This document shows positions 7,324 to 15,136 of a stretch of 26,149 bases of DNA, piece after piece. The position numbers and the translations under genes were made by a program. The notes under the pieces are model-generated. The model had not been told where the DNA came from and did not search any database. It saw nothing but the letters and a program-made list of their open reading frames with translations. The number at the start of each line of letters is the position of its first letter. Within the stretch, counting starts at the first letter, position 1. Source of the stretch: Spirochaetia bacterium (GTDB lineage Bacteria > Spirochaetota > Spirochaetia > Treponematales > Breznakiellaceae); assembly GCA_026002265.1 (NCBI GenBank), contig BOBG01000017.1, positions 1 through 26,149 on the forward strand, given 5' to 3'.

Positions 7324-8112
7324 CTATATAATACTACCATTTTCTGCAAATGGTATTTTATAATAATTTAAATATTCTTTATATGCATCTTGTGCCGATA
7401 AACAAGTATCTGTTAAATATCCGGGCGTTTCTTTATATTCTTTTAACCCTTGGTAATAATATAGTTTATGTTCTTCATCAATAATGAATGGTATAATATT
7501 ATTCTTCAGACACTCTTTAAACATTATTAGTCTGCCTACCCTTCCATTCCCATCCTGAAAAGGATGTATACTTTCAAAATTGTGATGAAATGTTATAATA
7601 TCTTTGATTGTATAGGCTGTATGAATGCTCTTTTGTCGGTAATTTTCAAGAAGAGCATTCATCTCCTCTGATATTTTTTCCGGTAAGGTAGTTTCTATAC
7701 CGCCAACCATATTTTCAAGTTTTTTATACTCTCCTATATTAAACCAATCTTTTTGAGAATAGGATGTTCCCGCTTTTAATATTCTATGGTACTCTTTTAT
7801 AATACATTCATTTAAAGGTTCTTTTGCCGTTTTCAATAAGTATCTAAAACAGGAAAAATGGTTGATTGTTTCAACAATATCGTCAACATGTAATACTTCT
7901 CCTTTTTCAGAACTAATCATATTTGTTTCATATAGATACCTCGTCTGATCTTCAGATAATTTGCTACCTTCAATACGATTCGAATTATAACATAATTTTA
8001 TTTGGGTAATGTGATAAATGCCTCCTTTCAAACTCATATTCATTTCTTCTTTCAGCCTATCTAGCAATGGAGTATTTACTATGGCTATTTTTATCGGCTT
8101 TTTCCTATCCAT
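7324..8112 (-). CDS. Fic family protein (probable AMP transferase) with own inhibitory helix
   Basis: 262-residue Fic-domain enzyme; the family transfers AMP or another nucleotide phosphate to hydroxyl side chains of target proteins. The complete catalytic motif HPFQDGNGRVGR is at residues 183-194: His183 is the general base, Asp187 binds metal and Arg194 binds phosphate. The N-terminal part carries SNRIEG (residues 44-49), fitting the (S/T)xxxE(G/N) inhibitory motif of class II Fic proteins, whose Glu blocks ATP binding. The enzyme is thus expected to be self-inhibited and to need a trigger. It lacks a signal or secretion sequence, so acts in the cytoplasm. Neighbour downstream is an unknown AT-rich gene. 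Confidence 0.88.
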   Translation of the reverse strand: MDRKKPIKIAIVNTPLLDRLKEEMNMSLKGGIYHITQIKLCYNSNRIEGSKLSEDQTRYLYETNMISSEKGEVLHVDDIVETINHFSCFRYLLKTAKEPLNECIIKEYHRILKAGTSYSQKDWFNIGEYKKLENMVGGIETTLPEKISEEMNALLENYRQKSIHTAYTIKDIITFHHNFESIHPFQDGNGRVGRLIMFKECLKNNIIPFIIDEEHKLYYYQGLKEYKETPGYLTDTCLSAQDAYKEYLNYYKIPFAENGSII

Positions 8113-8167
8113 TTTTTAATCATTACATATTCTTTCAAGTATATCAAGGGTGTAGTACCGCCCATTT

Positions 8168-9391
8168 TCATATATTTCTTTTTATCATCACCATACAGAC
8201 GATAGTTACTGCAAAACTGATTCCGCCGCTAACCATAAAAAAGAACAATACCCCCCATACTTCCGCCACTGGCCCAGCGATGAGCAGCCCCAACGGCATG
8301 GTGAGGCTCATAAGACAGTTCAAAAGAGAAAATGCGCGTCCCTGTTTTTCTGGGGAAATTGTTTCCTGCATATAGGTCATATAGGGGATATTGTACACAT
8401 TGTTAGCAGCACCCATAATAACACAAACGCCAACACAAAGCCAAAAGCCGATTTGTGTCGGTGGAAGTATACCTAATAAAAACATGGTGATTGAAAAGAG
8501 AAAAAGTCCAAACATTGAGAGGGCGATTTTGTTTGTTATCTTTTTTCCCAGCGCTCCGGTAACACCCGCTCCAGCCATCATTCCCGCCCCGTACACAATT
8601 TGCACGATGCTCAAATGCCATTCATTTCCACCGAAATGCTCGCTTACCAAGAGCGGATAAAGCGAAGATGATGGCATAATGAATACCATCACTATCATAG
8701 ATGAAACAGTGAGGAAAAGAAGCTTTTTATCTTCAAGATAAATATATGCCCCTTCTTTTAGTTCGCGGAAAAAATGTTTTTCTTCATGTTCTTTTTTCAC
8801 AAGTTCCGGTATTTTTACTACGGCAATCGCAAGACAGGCAATAAGCGCCAATGCCATATCGGAAATCAAAATATATTCCATTGGTAATGCCGTGGACATT
8901 GCCGCTCCAAGAATAGGTCCCAGCATAAATGTACCAACAAAAATAAATTGATTGATACTGTTTGCCTTGATGAGTTCTTCTTTTGGAACAAGTAAGGTGA
9001 TTGCCGCTTGTAAGGCCGGGCCATGAAACACACCGCCTATGGCGCGAAGTCCCAATACAACACAGGCCAACCAATACGGCGGCGAGCCAATAAAGAATGC
9101 CCCTGCAAAAACAAGTGCGATAAAACCGGTAAACAAGTCGGCGCTTACCATTACGGTTTTACGTTTGAGCCGATCAACCCATACACCGGCGAAGGGGCCG
9201 AGGAGGGTTTGCGGTAGAAAAGCGAAAAGACCGGCCAAAGAAAGCATAAGAGCTGATCCTGTTTCCTTGGTAAGCCACCAAATAAGCGCAAATTGTACGG
9301 CACTTGAGCCAATGTAAGAGACAGCCTGTCCTGCCGCTATTATATAGAAACGTCTTTTCCAGTGTTTGTTAGATTCGGTTATAATTTCCAT
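8168..9391 (-). CDS. MFS efflux transporter (macrolide-efflux-like)
   Basis: 407-residue inner-membrane protein with about twelve hydrophobic segments. The N-terminus (WKRRFYIIAAGQAVSYIGSS, ALIWWLTKETGSA) and the loop after helix 2, GVWVDRLKRKTVM (about 69-81, the MFS A motif), are very like the Mef-type macrolide efflux family common in Firmicutes. A second cytoplasmic loop motif, GALGKKITNK, marks the half repeat. Likely role is proton-driven drug export; the substrate cannot be read from sequence. It stands alone, 55 bases from fic and divergent from the methyltransferase gene at 9617. The resemblance to Gram-positive proteins and the accessory context suggest horizontal gain. Confidence 0.85.
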   Translation of the reverse strand: MEIITESNKHWKRRFYIIAAGQAVSYIGSSAVQFALIWWLTKETGSALMLSLAGLFAFLPQTLLGPFAGVWVDRLKRKTVMVSADLFTGFIALVFAGAFFIGSPPYWLACVVLGLRAIGGVFHGPALQAAITLLVPKEELIKANSINQFIFVGTFMLGPILGAAMSTALPMEYILISDMALALIACLAIAVVKIPELVKKEHEEKHFFRELKEGAYIYLEDKKLLFLTVSSMIVMVFIMPSSSLYPLLVSEHFGGNEWHLSIVQIVYGAGMMAGAGVTGALGKKITNKIALSMFGLFLFSITMFLLGILPPTQIGFWLCVGVCVIMGAANNVYNIPYMTYMQETISPEKQGRAFSLLNCLMSLTMPLGLLIAGPVAEVWGVLFFFMVSGGISFAVTIVCMVMIKRNI

Positions 9392-9479
9392 AAAATATTA
9401 TACTATATCTTTCTTTTTTATTCAATTAGGTTTTGCAATATACCCTATTATTTTATAATAAAATGCTGGAACGTGAAAG

Positions 9480-9616
9480 GTTAACTGTGGTTTTTCGTAG
9501 ACCGAGGCGCTTTAGCGGCACAACGTAAATTGTTTGTTATATGACATTAGGGCAGAAATCATTTTAAAATGTATCCTCTATTGCTACAAAAAATATAATC
9601 GTGTATAGTACCGACT
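9480..9616 (+). other. intergenic region with third copy of the element end motif
   Basis: GTTATATGACATTAGGGC (9536-9553) matches the ends of the 748-bp element in hsdR. Upstream, GGCGCTTTAGCGGCAC (9508-9523) resembles GGCGCAGTAGCGGAAC that abuts the element in hsdR. The methyltransferase gene starts 63 bases after the motif, roughly as the hypothetical gene does after its copy. Confidence 0.45.
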
Positions 9617-10753
9617 ATGGATCAGAAGCATTTAGATCACAAAAGCACGGTAAATCTCGGCAGTTACTATACCCCATCTTGGCTGGTTGATATAGTATAT
9701 ACGCTTATAGAAAAAAATATACCAAATGCCTCGGACTATACCATTCTCGACACCTCTTGCGGGTATGGCGGTTTCTTGCGCGGAGAAAAAACAATCGGCG
9801 CAGATATTGATCAAAAAGCGGTAGAAACGGCACAAACAAATTCTCCTGAATCAAAATATTTCAATCACAATAGTCTTTATGAAATATCTCGGCCACACTA
9901 TGGATTAACAAACGATGCAAAAATAATTATAGTAGGTAATCCGCCATACAATGATACTACTTCCATTATTCGAAATAGCATAAAAAGAAATGAGTTTATG
10001 CGGGATTTTGATGTTATGTCACGGGATTTAGGCATATCTTTTTTGCTTTCCTATGATAAACTTACCGCAGATTATGTTTGTGTTTTGCATCCCTTATCCT
10101 ATCTTATTAAAAAGGCAAATTTTGAAGCTCTTTGGCAATTTAAGAATAATTACAAACTTATTGATTCATTTGTGGTCAGTTCAGGGGTTTTCTCTGCAAC
10201 GTCTAAAACCACGTCTTTCCCGATAATCGTTGCACTTTATGAGCGTAACCTTTTTGGTATGGAATATAATTATATCGAAAACTATAAATTTATCACAAGC
10301 GAGGGAAAAACGTTTTCCTTGCGTCAATATGATACAATCGGTAAATATATCAGTAAATATCCCAATAAGAATAAAGTTAATTCTGACGATACGGTGGCTT
10401 ATTTTTATACAATGCGTGATGTTAATGCGTTAAAACGAACGGCAACGTTTTTAGATAATGAAACCTATAATTCTATTCGCATAACGGCAGATAAAATGCC
10501 GTATTATTGTTATGTTGATATTTTCAAAGAGTATATTCCGCATATTCCCTATTATTTCGGCAATAGCGATGTTATGATAAACAATGACGCATTTACCGAA
10601 ATGAAGGATTTATTTGTCACCAAGAGTATAAAAAAACATCCAAAACTTTCAGGATGTATTGAAAGTAAGAAAAACTATTCAGACTTTGAACAGCCTGTTA
10701 AGATGTATTTTCGGAATTTATTAGGAGAGCATTATGTGGATTCACACGATTGA
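9617..10753 (+). CDS. DNA adenine-type methyltransferase of a restriction-modification system
   Basis: 378-residue SAM-dependent DNA methyltransferase. Motif X appears as GSYYTP (15-20), motif I as ILDTSCGYGGFL (43-54, SAM binding), the acidic end of strand 2 as GADID (61-65), and the catalytic motif IV as NPPY (108-111), the form found in N6-adenine methylases. The order X-I-IV is that of gamma/beta-less type II enzymes of the 'Eco57I-like/HincII-like' size class. The C-terminal part would be the target recognition region. It overlaps by 20 bases the next ORF, so the two are translationally coupled. A cognate nuclease of normal size is absent here. Confidence 0.85.
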   Translation: MDQKHLDHKSTVNLGSYYTPSWLVDIVYTLIEKNIPNASDYTILDTSCGYGGFLRGEKTIGADIDQKAVETAQTNSPESKYFNHNSLYEISRPHYGLTNDAKIIIVGNPPYNDTTSIIRNSIKRNEFMRDFDVMSRDLGISFLLSYDKLTADYVCVLHPLSYLIKKANFEALWQFKNNYKLIDSFVVSSGVFSATSKTTSFPIIVALYERNLFGMEYNYIENYKFITSEGKTFSLRQYDTIGKYISKYPNKNKVNSDDTVAYFYTMRDVNALKRTATFLDNETYNSIRITADKMPYYCYVDIFKEYIPHIPYYFGNSDVMINNDAFTEMKDLFVTKSIKKHPKLSGCIESKKNYSDFEQPVKMYFRNLLGEHYVDSHD

Positions 10754-10988
10754 TGCGGACAAAAAAGAACTAGTGATAGCTATTCCGCTTAAAGATTTTC
10801 TTCAAAAATTTACTGGAGATGATTTTATTGACAAAAATCCACAGTTGGCAATTGAACGTAATCATCCAGTGCCTATTACGGAATTACAGGTTCAAGCCCC
10901 TTTATTGGGTAGAGTTGCCAAATCAAAAGAAACGGCTCAATTTGTCATAAATAAAGATAATATCGATATTTTTATACTGATTTCGTGA
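10734..10988 (+). CDS. small ORF overlapping the methyltransferase, possible truncated partner
   Basis: 84-residue frame MWIHTIDADKKELVIAIP, with AGGAG (10725-10729) close before the ATG at 10734 inside the methyltransferase gene. The overlap implies a real coupled gene. The sequence contains FLQKFTGDDFIDKNPQLAIERN and ends abruptly in a hydrophobic tail IDIFILIS, and the following bases belong to an unrelated fragment on the other strand. It may be the N-terminal stub of a restriction endonuclease cut off by recombination, or a small accessory protein. No PD-(D/E)XK or HNH motif is visible. Confidence 0.5.
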   Translation: MWIHTIDADKKELVIAIPLKDFLQKFTGDDFIDKNPQLAIERNHPVPITELQVQAPLLGRVAKSKETAQFVINKDNIDIFILIS

Positions 10989-11117
10989 CTTTGCGGGAGT
11001 ATTTTTCAATGTTTCTTGTGCCGCCCTTGCCAATGCCCCTACAACTCCTGATGTCCGACCAGTTCCTAAATCAAATTCACTTTCCTTTGTAAGTTTTGAG
11101 CCAATTGTCGTAGTTGA
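10977..11117 (-). pseudogene. gene fragment of unknown family
   Basis: On the minus strand about 47 codons read TIGSKLTKESEFDLGTGRTS and then GVVGALARAAQETLKNTPAK, with a normal amino-acid mix and higher GC than the flanking AT-rich DNA. The frame has no start of its own and ends in AT-rich sequence on both sides. It seems to be a piece of a former gene trapped between two incoming blocks. Family not recognised. Confidence 0.35.
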
Positions 11118-11160
11118 CAAAAAATAAAATGAAATATATAATTGTTTTATAGGAGAATTT

Positions 11161-11937
11161 ATGACCAAAGAACAGGAAAAAACTGTAGAATTGTTAATAG
11201 AAGAAGCAAAAAAAGATAAAAATATCATCGGAATTATTTTATGCGGCTCATTGGCTAAAAATACCGGGAATAAAAACTCGGATGTGGATATATTTGTTAT
11301 AGTAAATGATATTGAATTTGAAAAAAGAAGAAAGCAAAAGAACTATTTCTGGGGAACAAACTTTGAAACATCAATATATCCTGTAGAAATAGACGGTAAA
11401 ATTATCAATAAAGATTTTATAAAAAGAATATGGAAAAACGGGAATGAATGTATAAAAAATACATTTAATAAAGTAAGGTTATTATATTCATGTGATGAAG
11501 AAATTGGTAAATTATTGGAAAAAAGAAATATAATAAACTTGGAAAAGGAAGAAAACATAAGGAAATTTTACGCATTAATGAAAAGTAATAAATTCAAGGC
11601 CGCTGATGATATGGCAAATATTATTCAGATGAAATATTGTGTGTTTAATACAGTATATTTTGCCTGCCGGTTAATATTGGAACATAATAATATTTATTAT
11701 CCCTGTATAAAAAACCTGGAAAAAGAACTTAATAATTGCATAAATAGGCCGGATGATTTTATAAAAAATATGCATAAAGTATTGGAAGAATATTCGTTAA
11801 AAGAATTGGATGAATTTTATAATTCAACTGAAAAATATTTTAAAGAATATAGATTTGATGATAGAATAAGAAAAGGATATGTAATAGAAAATGAAAATTA
11901 CTGGTTTTTTAATGAAAGACCATATAGTGAAATATAA
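11161..11937 (+). CDS. nucleotidyltransferase (polymerase beta fold)
   Basis: 258-residue protein with the minimal nucleotidyltransferase signature GS(x)10DVD at residues 29-43 (GSLAKNTGNKNSDVD), followed by strand IFVIVND; the two Asp bind metal. The C-terminal 150 residues are helical and rich in K, N and Y. The layout fits standalone nucleotidyltransferases related to aminoglycoside/lincosamide transferases and to MNT proteins of toxin-antitoxin systems, which move AMP or another nucleotide onto a drug or protein. AGGAG (11152-11156) precedes the ATG. DNA is strongly AT-rich. It is followed 12 bases later by a methyltransferase gene, so both are probably one transcript. Confidence 0.8.
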   Translation: MTKEQEKTVELLIEEAKKDKNIIGIILCGSLAKNTGNKNSDVDIFVIVNDIEFEKRRKQKNYFWGTNFETSIYPVEIDGKIINKDFIKRIWKNGNECIKNTFNKVRLLYSCDEEIGKLLEKRNIINLEKEENIRKFYALMKSNKFKAADDMANIIQMKYCVFNTVYFACRLILEHNNIYYPCIKNLEKELNNCINRPDDFIKNMHKVLEEYSLKELDEFYNSTEKYFKEYRFDDRIRKGYVIENENYWFFNERPYSEI

Positions 11938-11949
11938 CGGAGACATAAG

Positions 11950-12615
11950 ATGATAATGCAGTTTTTAAGGAAATTTAAAGACCTTGGTATCACAGGTGGT
12001 TTTACACGCTGGTATGATAAAAATACCCGTGAAAATAGAATTGCAGAAATGCAGGGCTATGCAAAAAACATTGCAAGTCATCTCAAAGATGGTGCGAAAG
12101 TATTGGAAGTTGCGCCGGGACCGGGATATTTGTCTATTGAATTGTCAAAATTGGGCAATTATGATTTAACTGGAATGGATATTAGTCCAGATTTCATAGA
12201 AATTTGCAAAGCAAACGCAAAAACGGAAAAAGCAAATATTGATTTTGTGGTTGGCAATGTTTCATCAATGACCTTTGAAAATGATATTTTTGATTTTATT
12301 ATGTGTACCGCAGCATTTAAAAATTTTAAAGAACCTATTGTCGCATTAAAAGAAATGTACCGGGTTCTTACCGTTGGCGGGATAGCATTCATCGGCGATA
12401 TGAACAGAAAAGTCTCAGAAAAAGTCTTGGAAGAAGCGGCACGGAGTATAAGTAAATCTAGATTTGAAACATGGTTTATGATGAATACATTTAAAATGCT
12501 CAAAAAAAGTGCATACTCAAGAGAAGAATTTGAGAGAATGATCAAGCAGACACCATTTTCACGGCATGAAATATTTGAAGATGGAATAGGGTTTGGAATA
12601 TATTTGTATAAATAA
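11950..12615 (+). CDS. class I SAM-dependent methyltransferase
   Basis: 221-residue methyltransferase. Motif I is VLEVAPGPG (51-59), the acidic residue ending strand 2 is in GMDIS, motif II/III sequence is FDFIMCTAAFKNFKEP and the post motif is LKEMYRVLTVGGIAFIGD, a small-molecule/lipid type (UbiE-like) arrangement. CGGAGA seven bases before the ATG serves as ribosome site; a second start two codons later is possible. Substrate unknown. It follows the nucleotidyltransferase closely; together they could modify the same small molecule, but this is inference only. The N-terminal FTRWYDKNTRENR is a helical cap. Confidence 0.8.
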   Translation: MIMQFLRKFKDLGITGGFTRWYDKNTRENRIAEMQGYAKNIASHLKDGAKVLEVAPGPGYLSIELSKLGNYDLTGMDISPDFIEICKANAKTEKANIDFVVGNVSSMTFENDIFDFIMCTAAFKNFKEPIVALKEMYRVLTVGGIAFIGDMNRKVSEKVLEEAARSISKSRFETWFMMNTFKMLKKSAYSREEFERMIKQTPFSRHEIFEDGIGFGIYLYK

Positions 12616-12643
12616 CTCCTTAAGCAATTTAATCGAAAAATAG

Positions 12644-12754
12644 AGGGTTAGCTTTATAATTTCCATTGATGAAAATGGTTATCCCAATATAAAAGTAATG
12701 TTACTGCCGGTAAAACGGGAAGATATCAAAACATTTTATTGGCATATAAAATAG
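12644..12754 (+). pseudogene. fragment of a pyridoxamine-phosphate-oxidase-family gene
   Basis: Open stretch of 36 codons reading SFIISIDENGYPNIKVMLLP and then VKREDIKTFYWHIK. This matches the first beta strands of small flavin-binding PPOX/general-stress proteins (usual phrase SxDxxGxPxxkaM). The start and about 100 further residues are missing. It ends at TAG 12752-12754, directly before the inverted repeat at 12770, suggesting the gene was cut when the neighbouring block moved. Confidence 0.55.
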
Positions 12755-12769
12755 AAACAACTCCAAAGG

Positions 12770-12788
12770 CGGGAGAGATCCTTGGCGC
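12770..12788 (-). repeat. 20-bp inverted repeat, right copy
   Basis: Reverse complement of this 19-base site equals the site at 6850-6869 except for one missing base. It stands between a cut gene fragment and the promoter of the Na/Pi transporter gene. Confidence 0.6.
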
Positions 12789-12810
12789 TAGAATTTTTTT
12801 AATTATGTAC

Positions 12811-12839
12811 TTGACACATTTTGAATAATTTTGTAAATT
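12811..12839 (+). promoter_or_regulatory. sigma70-type promoter before the Na/Pi transporter remnant
   Basis: TTGACA (12811-12816) and TAAATT (12834-12839) are separated by 17 bases. The ATG at 12890 follows about 45 bases after the expected start of transcription. The promoter looks intact although its gene is broken. Confidence 0.6.
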
Positions 12840-12889
12840 ACCCTTGGAAGTATTTTACTACACTACACATTATACCAAAGGGATGTAGA

Positions 12890-14213
12890 ATGAAAATTGT
12901 TTTGATGGTTCTTCAGTTTGCCGGATCATTGAGCTTCTTATTATATGGTATGAAAATGATGAGTGATGGTATACAAAAAAGTGCCGGAAAATCATTACAT
13001 CGTGTATTGGGTTTTATGACCAATAATCGTGTAATGGCGGTCATTACGGGAATGTTTATTACCTGCGTTATACAATCGTCCAGCGCGACAACGGTAATGA
13101 TTGTTTCATTTGTGAATTCCGGTATTTTAACATTAAATCAGGCAATAGGAACAATATTTGGCGCAAACATAGGAACGACATTTACCGCTAACGTGGGAAT
13201 TTTCCGCTGCGCTGGTTTTGGGAAGCAATATAGGAACGACAACTGATGTTCTGTTCGCGCAAATCGGAGCTAACGCTAACGCAAAACGCGCGGCAATAGT
13301 TCATGTTCTATTCAATGTAACTGGTTCCATTATTGTAGCACTGTTTTTTAATCCGTTTATCGCCCTCGTTGATTTTTTGGTTCCCGGCAATCCAAACGAA
13401 AATCTTCCTCTGCATATCTCGATGTTTCACACGGTGTTTAATCTAAGCTGCACCTTATTATTCCTGCCCTTTGTAAACTATATCGCTCAATTTACCACAA
13501 AATTAATTAAATCAAAAGATGATGAAACAGCGCAGAAATACTATATGGAATTTAAATCAAGCGGCATGAAAGAGAATGCGGAAGCCCATATCATCCGTGT
13601 AGAAAAAGAAATAGCGAATATGGCTCAAATTGCAAGCAGAATGTTCAGCAGGATAAAGCAAGGACTTTTGAATAGAACCGGCACATTTATTGAGGAACAT
13701 TTTGAAAAGTTTACCGATGAAGAAGCTTATATCGACTAAATGCGTGAAGAAATAACAAAATATTTATTGTGCTGTTATGACTTGCCGCTTGGAATTAGTG
13801 AAAAAAATAACATTCATCTTTTGTTGGGTATCGTAAGCGATATAGAGCGGATGAGCGATGATTGTTATACATTTATGATGCTGCTTAAAAAGAGCATAGA
13901 AAAAGAAATAATTTTTGAAAATGAGGATATAGATAAATTATTCCCTTACCATGAACTCACCGAACATTCCCTTAGTTTTTTTGTGGAAAACATAAACAAA
14001 CATTTGTCTCTCTCACAGTTGCAAGAGGCAAACGATATTGAAAATCAAATCGATGAATATAAACGAAACTTGAAGAAAGTGGCAGAACATCGGCTTGAAA
14101 AGGGCGCGAATGTAAAAACGGAACTATTGTATATAGATTTAGTACGGAATATAGAAAAGATAGGCGATTGCGCCTTTAGTATTTCTAAAAAACTTGCTCA
14201 GAAGATTGTATAA
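12890..14213 (+). pseudogene. Na/Pi cotransporter family gene, broken in three pieces
   Basis: N-terminal piece (from 12890): MKIVLMVLQFAGSLSFLLYG, then the family signature QSSSATT and GTIFGANIGTTFTA. After that the frame is lost, and LVLGSNIGTTTDVLFAQIG resumes near 13210 in another frame: the central ~130 residues, including the second QSSSATT repeat that forms half the transport path, are deleted. The second piece continues through FHTVFNLSCTLLFLPFVNY into the PhoU-like cytoplasmic domain and hits TAA at 13737-13739 after EEAYID; the next codon is ATG and the same protein goes on to 14213 (MREEITKYLLCCYDLP...). The stop looks like a single CAA-to-TAA change. An intact member would have about 550 residues with N-terminal transporter and C-terminal PhoU-like helices. 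Non-functional for transport. Confidence 0.85.
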
Positions 14214-14232
14214 AAATGTAAGATACAATTTT
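14205..14232 (+). terminator. Rho-independent terminator-like hairpin
   Basis: ATTGTAT (14205-14211), 11-base loop, ATACAAT (14223-14229), followed by TTTT. The stem starts inside the last codons of the transporter remnant. It is AT-rich and thus weak. Confidence 0.45.
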
Positions 14233-14418
14233 GCGTTATACTGGGCATGTAAAGACTTGTTTCCCCGGTTTTCCCGATTTAGCAAATCTGGCAGTTTTTG
14301 AAACAATAGCTGTTTTTCTATTTATTTAATTTTATTTATATTGGTTTTCTGTTTCTATGGGAATAGTGTTATTAATTAGTGGAATATACCGCAAAGAAAA
14401 CCGCATAAGGATAGTGGG

Positions 14419-14607
14419 CTAAGGCTCTGTAAGTTCCGGGGACAGCCCCGTAAGTTCCGGAGATAGCTCTGCAAGTCCATGAGATAGCCCTGAAAGTTCC
14501 GGGGATATCTCCATAAGTCCGGGAGATAGCCCCATAAGTTCCGGAGACAGCTCTGTAAGTCCGGGAGATAGCCCTGCAAGTTCCAGAGACATCTCTGTAA
14601 GCTCCAT
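14419..14607 (-). CDS. small ORF of seven-residue repeats
   Basis: 62-codon frame MELTEMSLELAGLSPGLTEL and so on, with GGTGGAG six bases before the ATG. The product would be a chain of seven-residue units alternating LTELSPE and LMGLSPG, so a 14-residue higher-order unit is visible. The other two frames of this strand are also open across the array, giving repeats such as ISGTYRA, because the DNA unit is exactly 21 bases; this weakens the case for a specific protein. The presence of a good ribosome site and of a second locus with the same design at 6424-6663 supports expression. No known family. Confidence 0.35.
   Translation of the reverse strand: MELTEMSLELAGLSPGLTELSPELMGLSPGLMEISPELSGLSHGLAELSPELTGLSPELTEP
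14431..14598. repeat. tandem array of eight 21-bp units
   Basis: Eight consecutive units of exactly 21 bases, each beginning AAG, such as AAGTTCCGGAGATAGCTCTG plus one base. Odd and even units differ (TTCCGG versus TCCGGG), giving a 42-base super-unit. A ninth partial unit starts at 14599. There are no spacers, so it is not a CRISPR array. Confidence 0.85.
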
Positions 14608-14763
14608 GGTTCACTCCACCTATATTTTTGTTACTCAGGTCTTTGTTTCGCAAAGCCCTTATTTGGGCAATAAAAACGTCGTAAACCTTTCATATTTCAT
14701 TTGCAGAGGCCTATAAATTCAATCGTTTAGCTCTTTTTCAAATTGGTAAGTAAGGAGGCTGAA

Positions 14764-15100
14764 ATAAAAAAGAACGTTTTTTTCGTGGGAATGGTGGCAA
14801 TGGTGCTAGTATTCGGAATGGTTTCTGTTGATTGTGATCTTCCTGATAATATGATGTTTTATCCGAATTTACGGCCATGACTGGTGGACCGACCGCTTAC
14901 ACTGAATGGTGGACACGTACCTATACTGAAAATGCTATAGGTCGGGATTTTAATGGTGAAAGGTTGACTATAACTGTTGCACGCATGGCCCGATTGATGT
15001 AGAATTTCATGGTGACAACAGTACATGGACAGTAGTGCAGAGCGACTTTTCTGCCGCTGTTGACGGAGTTTTAACAGTGTCTGGACATAGCAAACGCTAA
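14764..15100 (+). pseudogene. small secreted/lipoprotein-like gene without start codon
   Basis: AGGAGG at 14753-14758 is followed, where an ATG is expected, by ATA and then KKNVFFVGMVAMVLVFGMVS, a good signal peptide, and VDCDLPDNMMFYP. The frame stops at TGA near 14878, but related sequence goes on in other frames: TAYTEWWTRTYTENAIGRDF, GERLTITV, then GPIDVEFHGDNSTWTVVQSD and ending VLTVSGHSKR at TAA 15098-15100. At least two frameshifts and loss of the start make it a decayed gene of about 110 residues. Short secreted proteins of this type are frequent in treponemes. Confidence 0.6.
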
Positions 15101-15136
15101 GAGAATTTATTGTTTTTATGTATATAGGAGACGATT

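Noticed and set aside
4346..9553. A complete chromosomal integron with attC sites
   Set aside because: Only end motifs and one short imperfect palindrome are seen; no full-length attC fold and no integrase gene, so only the possibility is noted.
14431..14598. CRISPR array
   Set aside because: Units of 21 bases follow without spacers and vary among themselves; no cas genes are present.
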